Source: Trogon surrucura (Eukaryota; Chordata; Aves; Trogoniformes; Trogonidae). Taken from it: a DNA stretch of 64,000 nucleotides. The position numbers and the translations under genes were made by a program. A model generated the notes under the pieces. It saw only the letters and a program-made list of their open reading frames with translations, had not been told where the DNA came from and did no database searches. The stretch is from positions 108,574,622 through 108,638,621 of the forward strand of contig CM036618.1 in NCBI GenBank assembly GCA_020746105.1. Reading direction: 5' to 3'. Shown here one piece after another: positions 37,134 to 47,340 of the stretch (within the stretch, counting starts at the first letter, position 1; each line of letters opens with the position of its first letter).

Positions 37134-37177
37134 TTATAGCTCAGTAATTACCCTTTTATAGCTCAGTAATTACCTTT
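37134..37177 (+). repeat. 22-bp tandem duplication
   Basis: The unit TTATAGCTCAGTAATTACCC plus two T residues occurs twice directly in tandem with almost no divergence, indicating a recent local duplication. Confidence 0.85.
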
Positions 37178-37341
37178 CACCATGGAAAATACTTCCTAAA
37201 GACTACATTCCTAACTGGAGTAAATGCTTTACAAGATTGCTTGTACAGTTGCTAATTCTTGGGCAATTGCAGAAAAGGTATAATGTCTAAAACATCCACC
37301 CTCACTTAAATCAAGACTCCCTGACACTTCAACCCTTCTGA

Positions 37342-38445
37342 TCATAGAATGGCCTAGGTTGGAAGGGACCTTAGAGATCATCTAATCCAACCTCCCTGTC
37401 GTGGGCAGGGACGCCTCTCAACTGGATCAGGCTACTCAAGGCTTTGTCCAACTTGGCCTTGAACACCTCCAGGGAGGGGGCAGCCACAACGTCTCTGGGC
37501 AATTTATTCCAAAGTCTTGCCACCCTCGTACTGAAGAATTTCTTCCTCAGATCTAATCTAAATCTATTCTCTTTCAACTTAAACCCATTTCCCCTTGTCC
37601 TGTCAGAGGGGACTCTTGTAAAAAGTTCCTCCCCAGCCTTCCTGTAGGATCCCTTCAGGTATTGGAAGGCAGCTATTAGGTCCTCCTGGAGTCTTCTCTT
37701 TTCAAGACTGAACAATCCCAGTTCCTGCAGCCTGTCCTCATAGCAGAGGTGCTCCAGCCCCTGGATCATCTTTGTGGCCCTCCTCTGAACACGCTCCAAC
37801 AGATCTGTGTCTCTCTTGTGGTGAGGACACCAGAACTGGATGCAGTATTCGAGGTGGGATCTCACAAGAGCAGAGTAAAAGGGGAGAATCCTCTCTCATG
37901 ACCTGCTGGTTACGCTTCTCTTGATACATCCCAGGATGGGGTTGGTCTTCTGGGCTGCATGAAGTCATGGCCGGCTCATGTTGAGCTTCTCATCTATGAG
38001 CACCCCCAAATCCTTCTCTTCAGGGCTACTCTCAACCCGCTCTGTGCCCAGTTTGTGTTTGTGCCTAGGATTGGCTTGACCCAGGTGAAGGACCTTGCAT
38101 TTTTACTTGTTGAAGCTCATGCAGTTTGCACTGGCCCATTTCTCAAGCCTGTCAAGGTCCCTCTGGATGGCATCTCTTCCCTCAAGTGAGTCCACGGCAC
38201 CACACAGCTTGATGTCGTCGGCAAACTTGCTGAGGGTGCACTCGATGCCGTCGTCCATGTCACTGACAAAGATGTTGAACAGCACTGGACCCAGAACAGA
38301 ACCTGAGGAACACCGCTTGTCACTGGTCTCCATGTGGACATCGGGCCATTGACCACAATTCTTTGAGTGCGACCATCCAGCCAGTTCTTTATCCACCAAG
38401 TGGTCCGTCTGTCAAATCCGTGCCTCTCCATTTCAGAGACAAGGA
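37342..38445 (-). mobile_element. CR1 LINE, about 1.1 kb, with long ORF2 remnants
   Basis: A minus-strand CR1 whose 3' end lies at 37342 (TCATAGAATGG). The minus strand keeps a 164-codon open frame (37371-37865) covering the C-terminus of ORF2, with [16 protein letters not shown], an [15 protein letters not shown] signature and [19 protein letters not shown] second open frame at 38103-38399 holds part of the reverse transcriptase with LGPVLFNIF and the catalytic-box sequence [10 protein letters not shown]. The two parts are in different frames, so this is a dead 5'-truncated copy, though better preserved than most here. It lies in the intron after CDC42BPA exon B, in the same transcriptional direction. 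Confidence 0.95.
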
Positions 38446-38510
38446 ACTGACGAACTGTTTTAAGTTTATTTTAATATTAACCTTCATACCGTCAAGAAGT
38501 AGTGAAGCAC

Positions 38511-39615
38511 ACAGAATCTCAGAATGTCAGGGGTTGGAAGGGACCTCAAAAGTTCATCTAGTCCAACCCCCCTGCCAGAGCAGGATCACCTACAGAAGGT
38601 CACACAGGAATCCGTCCAGGCGGGTTTTGAATGTCTCCAGAGAAGGAGACTCCACAACCTCCCTGGGCAGCCTGTGCCAGGGCTCTGGCACCCTCACCCT
38701 GAAAAAGTTTTTTCTAATACTTTTATGGAACCTCCTATGTTCCAACTTGCACCCATTGCCCCTTGTCCTGTCAGTGGACATCACTGAGAAGAGCCTGGCT
38801 CCATCCTCCTGACATTCACCCTTTGACATATTTATAAACATTAAGGAGGTCACCCCTCAGCCTCCTCTTCTCCAAACTAAAGAGACCCAGCTCCTTCAGC
38901 CTTTCCTCATAAGGGAGATGCTCCACTCCCTTCATCATCTTTGTGGCTCTGCACTGGACTTTCTCCAGCAGTTCCCTGTCCCTCTTGAACTGAGGGGCCC
39001 AGAACTGGACACAGTATTCCAGATGTGGCCTCACCAGGGCAGAGTAGAGGGGCAGGAGGACCTCTCTCGACCTACTTGCTACTCCCCTTCTAATACACCC
39101 CAGGATGCCAGTGGCCTTCTTGGCCACGAGGGCACATTGCTGGCTCATGGTCATCCTGCTGCCCATCAGAACCCCCAGGTTCCTTTCCCCTGCGCTGCTC
39201 TCCAGCAGGGCTGTCCCCAGCCTATACTGGCACATGGGGTTATTCTCTCCCAGGTGCAAAACGCTACACTTGACCTTGCTGAGTTTCCTAAGATTTCTCC
39301 CCGCCCAGCCCTCCAGCCTGTCCAGGTCTCTCTGAATGGCAGCACTCCTCCCAGTTTCATGTCATCAGCAAACTTGCTGACAGTGCTCTCTAATCCCTCA
39401 TCCAGGTCATTGATGAATATACCAACAGCACTGGCCCCAGCACTGAACCCTGAGGGACTCCACTAGACACAGGTCTCCAACCAGACTCCGCTCCATTGAC
39501 CACAACTCTGACTTCTTCCCTTCGACCAGTTAGTGACCCACCTCACTACTCAGTCATCCAGACCACACTTCCTCAGTTTAGCTATGAGGAAGCTGTGGGA
39601 GATGGTGTCAAATGC
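38511..39615 (-). mobile_element. CR1 LINE of a different subtype, about 1.1 kb
   Basis: A second minus-strand CR1, separated from the previous one by about 65 bp. The 3' end is near 38511 (AGAATCTCAGAATGTCAGGG). Minus-strand frames show [19 protein letters not shown], the [20 protein letters not shown] segment and [17 protein letters not shown] (38816-39259), the 3' terminal coding part (38590-38853), and FADDMKLGG near 39360-39385. Its sequence differs from the neighbour throughout, which points to another CR1 subfamily and an independent insertion. Its 5' end is about 100 bp from the exon B splice donor. Frameshifts are present. Confidence 0.94.
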
Positions 39616-39721
39616 TTTACACCTCTTCAATCCCTCTATACAGCCAGAGTCATGTGGAAAGTGAAGTAACAATTCAGCAGAATAAAAGGGTACACATGAT
39701 TATAGAAAATACTAATCTTAC

Positions 39722-39805
39722 TTCAGCTCTCTTCAGCATCTCCCACTTATTTAGTATCTTCATGGCAAAAACCTTATCCGCATTCTTCAGTTTTACTACT
39801 GCAAC
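39722..39805 (-). CDS. CDC42BPA: CDC42BPA exon B: kinase strands with the ATP-anchoring lysine
   Basis: The 84 bp encode exactly 28 residues in phase 0, [18 protein letters not shown] followed by [10 protein letters not shown]. The first Val completes the glycine-rich loop begun in the previous exon. The VFAMK segment contains the invariant strand-3 lysine (about Lys106 in human numbering) that holds the ATP alpha and beta phosphates. [10 protein letters not shown] leads into the alpha-C region and is typical of the MRCK/ROCK/DMPK branch of AGC kinases. KLKNADKVF favours the alpha paralogue; beta reads KMKNTERIY from memory. The minus-strand acceptor ends TTTCCAG and the donor is GTAAGA. The donor lies only about 100 bp from the 5' end of a CR1 copy that occupies the following intron. 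I saw no substitution relative to the recalled human protein. Confidence 0.95.
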
Positions 39806-41271
39806 CTGGAAAAAAATAAATGAAAAATAAATGAAAACATGAAAACACATACTGTTTTCATTTTTATACTACCTTGCAGTTTCAGAGTTATTTTCTTCTG
39901 TGTTCTGGACACTTAGCTTTACTACCCACACAACATCACACCATCATCATCAAGAAAAAGTAATCTCAGAACAGTACAGGGCATTATTTCTGTGAAAGTT
40001 CAAGTCTACTTTAAGCTTTCATTATGTACCACAATTCCATTATGCACCATTTTTTCTAGGTGACTGTCGATGAGTAATGGTATTTCTCACCATCACACTT
40101 CTTGCTCTATCATACTATCAGGAAGCTATCACTGGCTATATGCTTTGTGTTCCTGAACTTCAGTCCTACGCAATAATTTAAATTATAGAACTGTCAAGAA
40201 AAGGCAACAATGTAGTAGTTCCTAAAATAAAATAAATAATAACCTTTAGGTTTTAGACACAAATTAGACTGTAGATTTCCCATGTAACAACTACCACTCT
40301 CACTTCAAATAATGCACTAGACTTTCTCTGAAGATACATTTAGAAAGTATTACTTCATGGTTTTCCACTTGAAGTCCAACGAAACAGTGAAATTCACATT
40401 TTCTAGAGAAGTAAAACTTAGGAAACATCAGGCCCTACCTCACTGCTTCTGAAACAGTAGATAGCATAGGCCTATGTAATAATAAATTAGCAATGCCTAC
40501 CAATACAGTCCTTTTGTTCAGCTATTATAAAAGCTAACGAAATATTTTTAAGGAAGAGGGAAGGAAGAAGTTTACACAAGCATATTTTCACAGTTCAGGC
40601 TTCCCTGGGTATGGAAAGCTCTATGTCTTACCCAAAATGGCCATGAAGCTGCCACAGACTTAGGGTTGCTGATCGGGAGTAAACGAGACCACTACACTAT
40701 TTCCCAACTACAGAAAATTTCAACAATCAATACATTTTAATAACCATTCTCTAACTATCGCATTCTGCCTCTTCCCTTTCAAATAAATCTTACAGCTTAT
40801 GCAGATAAAAGTTTATTTCTGTGCGCATCTGGTTACAAATCAACATGCTGTCACACAGATTATCATCATCCTCATCCTGCTGGCCACTGACAAAAAAATA
40901 CTAAAGTTGACTCCTACATTCCTTCCACCTCTTTCATAATCAGTAAACCAGCTATGTGTGAAGACAGTGATAACAGAAAAGAAAATACGGGATCAGACAG
41001 TTTGAAGAAAGTGTCACGCAAACCTCTTTCCCCCATCTTCAAACGTGTCAGCAGCTGCAGCAGCTTCACGAACACGGCAAAAGCGCAGGCTGAAGGGCTG
41101 CAATACGCAGATGTCTAAACTAAAGTATATCTAAAAGTGCTCCTCTTGCTTAGCTATAGATTCAAAGACAAAGCAGCTGCCACCTCTCATATGCGCAGCA
41201 ACACACTATCACTCCTGCTCTTGACACCGCTGCCTTCTGGGGTTGCAGAGCAGTGGAAGTGGCGGGAGGTG

Positions 41272-41289
41272 AAAAAAAAAAAAAAAAAA
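41272..41289 (+). repeat. Poly(A) run of 18
   Basis: Eighteen A residues follow GGCGGGAGGTG. A retrocopy tail is conceivable, but no source gene is recognised in the upstream 200 bp. Confidence 0.9.
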
Positions 41290-42944
41290 GACAAGAAGCT
41301 ACTATATCTACTTGTTTAAACCAGTTTATGAATGGAAATTTGCAAAGGTGCTTCATGATTAAAAATTAAGATTCAAGTCCAGACTTAAGATCCCTCAAAG
41401 CACTTTTAGATTTGAAATACAAAAATTAGATTGTTACTTTAATTTATTTCATAAAGAACATCTACTCGCCTGTGCATAATACCCCAAGACCAAGCATCAC
41501 AATCCTCTTCAGGAGGGAAAGATGAATCCTTTGCAGTGATACATAACCTACAATGTGGATTTGAATCTTGAGTCTCCTTTTACTTTACTAGCTACAACTA
41601 GATGGAAACTCTGATAAGCCATATCTGTATCGATTCCTAAAGAGAAACGGCAGGAGCAGAAAGCATTAACATCAAAACTAGTCAGCATTTCCAATTGGAT
41701 GACCAGGATGCCTCTGCACGATGCAGTCTGTGGTACGAAGCTACTAAGGGTTTTCTGACTGTAGTAGGGAAAAATTAAAAGGTTGGTCCTAGACCAGACC
41801 AGACCGCTGCTGCTGCCCGGCATGAAAAGCTTTTCCCCACCATTAACTACTGTGGTATAGGCAGCCAGAGGCATAAGATAACACATGAATTTCAAGTCTA
41901 ACTTCAGGATTTCATTTTTTGCCTGTAGCACGTTCAGTGAAAGGCTGTATTATTCTGCAAAAGACTCAGTTACTGAAAGATAAATGCTAACTGCACAGCT
42001 GCCTAAACGTGCAGTCTCCTAAAGTGCATTCACTTGGACACAGCCAAAGGGGTGACAGCACTGCCTTTGGTTAACAGCTGGAGCAAAGACCTCCAATGCC
42101 AAGATCAAGGGCTTGGTACCTTCTGTGAATGTGTCGCAGTACTGAAGAGCAACTAAGGAACAAAAACAGATTCGTGTTTACCAGCTGTGTTTACAACTAG
42201 TCAGAAGCAGTCTTTGAGTTCGTGAAAGCCATGTCAATAACCACTACACACATGTACACAAAAAATCACAAACATCATCATTTTTCTGCAATCACAGCAT
42301 CTTTTTGGGTGTGTCCCAGTGCTTTATGAAAGTAAATTCTAAAATGCTTCTTTTGGGATTGTCAAAGAAAAACCTGATGCTTCAAGCAATGAGCAGTCTG
42401 ATGCAGTTTCTAATTGCTACAAAAAAATTCTGAAACAGGATTACAGACCCAGGCAGTGTTTACATACACACACAGAGGTATATACTACGTACACAAAGAC
42501 CCAAATACACACAAGAGCACTGTTTTTGATCTTCTTCCCTCCCCAATGAAGCTGTCAAGACAGAATAAAGGATAATCATCCCTGTCTAGTTATCCTGAAG
42601 TGTCTTGTTACTGGAATTTCTTAAAATTGGACTTTTAAAGGTTGAGGTTTTTTTAAATTTATGTTTTCCTCCGAGCAGCCCGACAAAAAAATGATTGGTA
42701 TGTGCTGATGTAAACATCTCGGTTTAGTCAGATAGCTTTTTTTCCCCATTCTTCCAACAGTTTCCATATTTCCCACCAACAGCAGCACAGTCTGGCGTGC
42801 TGTCAGACACCTTCTGCCCCAAACTCGGCTACTTGTCTCTACAGTACACGTCTGCACATTTCCTGTGCTTAAAAAGTAACAGTATTGGATAGAAAAATAG
42901 CTAAACCGAAGCTATTAAAATTTATTATTTTTTTGTAAAAGGAG

Positions 42945-42985
42945 AAGAAAAAAAAAAAACAAAAAACAACAACAAAAAAAGGCAC
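42945..42985 (+). repeat. A-rich (CAA)-type low-complexity tract
   Basis: Runs of A interrupted by C (AACAACAACAAAAAAAGG) form a simple low-complexity tract. Confidence 0.8.
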
Positions 42986-45900
42986 TGGCTTTCTTGTTCA
43001 TCAAGAGTAGGCAGCCCTCCAGAAACGGGAAGAGGGAATGTTACTGTTTGTAACTGGATGACAAAATTTAGGAATAACTAATTAATTCTCAGAGCTATAA
43101 AATTCATTATCTTCCAGATATCGACAACATAACTACATAATATTTGCTTGCATAAGCAAGCATCAAACTCTTTTTTTTTTTTAAGTAATAACAGAATGAA
43201 CTGAAAATGTCAGCAGTAGCTAGAACCTTCAACAAGCCACATTTTTCTACTGCGGAGAGACAGTGCTAAGAGCTGTTGCCCAGTTGCTTCACCTTTCCTA
43301 GCAGCATTCTTCAACTCCCAAGCTTAAAAGTCTTCTTGTTTAGAGTCCTTTGTGAAGTTTTTCAAACCGTGCTAGCCTGAAGCCAGCACAATGAAACACT
43401 TGATGCCCACATTAGTAATTTTACCAGGATAACACTCCTCCTCCAAGCAAAACATCTGTGTTTTCTAAAGACAACACTCTCTTACATAAAATATTAAATA
43501 AGTAAATGCATGCATACAGAGGGAAGGGGCATGTCATTAATCTGACAAAAAGGAAGCATTTTAAGACTAGTAGCAAGCAGGGTAAGAAGAAAAAGAAAAC
43601 TAGGAAAAATGAACTCTTACAGTTATAAGCAATAACTAGTTTAAACTACTTTTTGTCTACATCAGACTTGTAAAAACAAAAAGGGAAATATTTCTTGACT
43701 ATGCAAATTGAAGAAATTGAGTAGTGTAAAATCAAAATAAGAACAAGCCAGAGACTGTGCCAAAGAAAACTTGCACTAACTTTGTAGTCTACAGAATTTC
43801 AGAATTATGTTGATTCAGGAGACAAAAATTACTCCTCCCAGTAACCTAGAGCAACCTTGGTCTCATTTACAGTTTGCTGGAACAAAAATACATTCTTCCA
43901 GGCTTCTTAATCTGTCTCGGTAAACTACTATAGTCAACTGAATCATACAAGTATTTTGCATTTTAGTATTAACATAGTTATTGCTGGCTTAAGTAGCAGT
44001 AAAATCTGGTGGTCCTTTTTCAACCTTGCTCAGATATTTACTGGTTATTTTAAAGGAAAATCAGTAATTTCATCCAGAATTTGTTTTCTTGGACAAATGT
44101 CTGTGTACAAATTGAAACTCATCTTTTTTAACCTAGTACAAAAATTTAACACACATCCTCACAAATATTTAGTAAATCCTACTGTAAGACCATACAAAAC
44201 CAAACACCTTCACTGAGAGAACTTCGGTTTTCCCCTCACCTAAGACTTTGACAATTCAGTCAAGTCATGCTCTGTTTCTCCGATAAGGAACTGGAAAGAC
44301 ACACTGTTCCTAAAAGAGGAAAACTAATCAATTACACAGACTGTCCCCAGAAGAGGACGGGGAGTTACGCTCTCAGTATCTGTGGGATGAATCACCGCAA
44401 AGAAGCTTCCTGAGAGAGAACTACAGTTTTTTGTGGTTTAGCTTCTGTGGAGTCCGGTGCCGATTTAGCAGACAAAAATGTCTTTTCTTATAAACACAAC
44501 ATAAGGCAGGTTTTCACATATGATTCTTCTGATGAGGAAGCAGTGATTTTTCTTAGATCTTACACAATCTGTACATGAACTTGGCTGCAACTACTATGGC
44601 AGCACTGAGAAAAGCTGATGTTTTAAGCAGAGTTGCTTACATAAAAATGGAGAAAGCAACATTCTCTTTGTGGCAGAGGTTCAGACTTAAAATAAATTAT
44701 CCATGAGTAAGTTCAGCCTTCAGGCTCCTTTACAAAAAAAGAATTACCTTAGACGGAGCAAAACCAAAAGTGATCAAGTAGATAAATAAACACTACTCTT
44801 TTGTTGTTATTTTTACAGTTGTCCAACGATGATATTTGCATATAGGCATCATCAGAGTATGTGGCGACATACACTAAAAATTCCTGTTCCTTACATACCA
44901 CCTATAGAAGTCTATTCTTCCATAGCCACATATTAACAACTAATTTTCACACGTGATGCAAACATGTAAGAACCTCAAACCAACTTTTCTGTCACATGCC
45001 GTAACGCCTCCAGAGATGCTCTCATACGAAAAAGAACTGAAAAAACCCAAACATATTCCGTTCCAAAAGCAATGAAGACACTGCTCAGAAAATCTTCTTC
45101 TTATACTTTGGGCTTCAGTTCACACGTATTTTCAGGCAGTATGGAGTACCTTCTGCAGACACTCTACATACTATCCCCAGCTGTAGTATATTTGGCTATC
45201 AAAAACTCAAAGCACTGTTATACATTAGGTTGCTCTTTCTACATACATAAAGTCCTGCATGACAAACAAAGCACATGCATCTAATGTAACTAAGAAGAAG
45301 GGGCGGAAAGCTACCATTTATTTATTCAAGTTTCCTCAATCTATATAATCTGACATACCTAGTGTAAAGCTTACTGATCAACAGCCTTGTCTGACAACTT
45401 CAGATAAGAGATGGCTAATCAGAAGCAGCCAAAAAGTGTATAGTTCAATAGCAGTAGGTGATAACTGCAAAATAACATTTGCTAAACTCTTTAAAAGAAA
45501 TATAGGAAAAATACTCAAACATTCATTAAAAGTAGGAAACCAAGTGACAGGAATAAAGAGATTTCTCTGTGTTCTTACAATGTCAATATCAGTATTTGAG
45601 TATTTAAGTTGCTGAAAACTACTTTCAGACTATTTAGTTTTTAGGACTATTAGAAATGGCTAAATCTTTACACCATCAGTAACTCAGTGGCCTCCACCTG
45701 CCGACTGGAAAGAATTAAGTGTCAAGCAAATGATTTATCATCAGACAGTTGAAACATTGTCTTTTAATCCATGTGAACTTGCCTTCTCTCAAAATTTAAC
45801 AGACTTACAAAGATCTGTCAAAGAATGCATAAATCAAAATGTACTTGCATCAAACATTAACTGGACCTAAAATATCCATTACACTTAAATAAAGTAAAAA

Positions 45901-46000
45901 CCTGTACATCACTATATTGCTATTACCTATCCCTCCTCAATGCTGCAGATTTGCAAGAGCATTACTTAAACCCTTTTCTGAACCTTCTTCACATACATAC

Positions 46001-46092
46001 CTCCCCAAAGGCTCCTCGGCCAATCACCTTCAGGATTTCAAAATCTTCTTTATGGAGTCGCATCTGTTTCACTTTAGATGTAAAAGGTTTGG
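46001..46092 (-). CDS. CDC42BPA: CDC42BPA exon A: pre-kinase linker and glycine-rich loop
   Basis: This is an internal coding exon of the MRCK-alpha kinase, a serine/threonine kinase that acts downstream of CDC42 on myosin light-chain phosphorylation and the actin cytoskeleton. The 92 bp start with two bases of a split codon (the Ala just before Lys61, human numbering recalled from memory) and then read 30 residues, from KPFTSKVKQ through [22 protein letters not shown] is most of the GxGxxG nucleotide-binding loop, and the exon ends just before its final Val. On the minus strand the acceptor is a T-rich tract ending TTTCAG and the donor is GTATGT. The sequence [13 protein letters not shown] fits the alpha paralogue; CDC42BPB differs here (QLVKEMQLH from memory). 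The only difference I see from recalled human protein is Lys for Arg at about position 74. The upstream intron is phase 1 and the downstream intron is phase 0. Confidence 0.95.
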
Positions 46093-47184
46093 CTGAAACA
46101 AAGAAAAATATCAAACATTTAAAGACATGCAAAGAACCAACCACATCAAAAACAACCACCAAAAAACCAAACAAGGTAACAGTAACATAAAATAGATGTA
46201 ATCTCAGAGCCCTGAAAATAACAGGCTATTTTGCTTATATACCAACATTCCCCAGTGTAATATAACAAAGTTTAAAGATAGAAATAAAGACCAGTAAGAA
46301 CTAAGCCAAAAACTGCTAGGAGAAAAAGTTTATGGAGTAAGCTTGCTTTTGTATTTTACTAAATTTAAAGGAAGAAAAAAGGAAAAAGTCAAGGTGACTA
46401 TATTTTTCTACAGTCCTTTGAGTTCACAGACCTCCACTGCATCTGTGCTATACGTTAAGAAGTCTGGTAGCAAAAGCAAAGTATAATATAATGAGTTCAC
46501 TTGGGACAGTATCAATTTCTCTGCAAAACAACAAAATAATGTTGTATTCAACGAAAAATTAAAATTCTGACAAAAAATAACTGGCAGGGCAATAGTGGCC
46601 TAGATGATGTATCATGCAGTATTTTGGAAGACTACTTCGAAACTGGCGACACTTAATAGTCAGTTCTTGGCTTCTGGGAGAACAGTTGTACTCAAGACAT
46701 TATTAACACATTAAGTGGAAAAAAAAGCCACATATATAACGTTAAGCTTCATTTCCCTCTTCTTTTTCCCCCTCTTTATAATATCTTTGAAAGCAGTAAG
46801 CAAAATAAGGTATTGTAGTCCAGCCAGGTTACACCCCAGTGTTCTTTGCAATGAAATAGTATCAGGAGGACTGTTCCCATCTTTCAGCCCCATTTAGCAC
46901 TACAGCTACCCAGTCCCAGTTCATTAACACATGCTCTGTGCATGCATGCAAATCATCCCAGTCACTGATAATTCTACGTCTGAAAACATGGAATGCAATC
47001 TTTGGTAAAAAAATCAAACACCAAAACTTTAAATAATTTAGCAGGAAAAGGAGAGTTTTTTAAAATAGCTGTTTTAAAATCATGTTTAATGCTTAACACA
47101 AATGAAACCTATTACTAAAACAGAAGCTTCAGTAAGCACGGTTCATAAAAGCTGCCCATAAAATAAGGTTGCATAAGCCAGTGA

Positions 47185-47340
47185 ACAGAGGACTGGAACA
47201 GCTCTCGGAAAACATTAAGTTCAATTTCTGGCTCAAAGGCAGTCTCACTCAATGATCCTAAACAAGCAACTTCAGATACTTCACCCACAGTTTCATATCT
47301 ATAAAACAGGGACGGTATTTTTGTAACAGACAAGGCACTG
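47185..47340 (+). repeat. MIR-like SINE fragment
   Basis: AAGTTCAATTTCTGGCTC, then GATCCTAAACAAGCAACTTC and CACAGTTTCATATCTATAAA, followed by ACAGGGACGGTATTT, matches the order of the MIR core and 3' region. The pattern corresponds to the tRNA-related B-box-like GTTCAAATCC, TGACCTTGGGCAAGT, and CAGTTTCCTCATCTGTAAAA with ATGGGGATAAT. MIR is an ancient tRNA-derived SINE shared across amniotes. A chance match to one block is possible, but three in order are not likely. Confidence 0.6.

Larger units (their letters stand above)
33007..39721 (-). other. CDC42BPA: CDC42BPA intron between exons B and C
   Basis: A 6715 bp phase 0 intron bounded by GTAAGA and CCCCTTCAG. About one third of it is CR1 LINE sequence: two same-direction copies at 37342-38445 and 38511-39615, plus a short decayed tail at 35155-35210. 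It also holds a CpG-enriched stretch at 35350-35960 and a 22-bp tandem duplication at 37134-37177. The rest (33007-35150 and 35970-37340) is AT-rich, with nothing recognisable. Confidence 0.85.
39806..46000 (-). other. CDC42BPA: CDC42BPA intron between exons A and B
   Basis: A 6195 bp phase 0 intron bounded by GTATGT on the exon A side and TTTCCAG on the exon B side. I recognise no transposon in it. It holds simple A-rich tracts (an 18-A run at 41272-41289 and A/C-rich sequence at about 42945-42985), a short stem at 43145-43162 (TGCTTGC and GCAAGCA), and otherwise plain AT-rich sequence. A 127-codon open frame on the minus strand at 41548-41931 has no recognisable motif. Confidence 0.85.

Noticed and set aside
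38918-39466. 182-codon plus-strand open frame
   Set aside because: It is the antisense shadow of the CR1 copy at 38511-39615, not a gene.
41548-41931. 127-codon minus-strand open frame
   Set aside because: No domain, no splice support, AT-rich intron; length is compatible with chance in 64 kb. Left as unconfirmed.
45989-46174. Continuous 61-codon minus-strand frame around exon A
   Set aside because: It reads through the acceptor into intron upstream and past the donor downstream. Only 46001-46092 matches the kinase.
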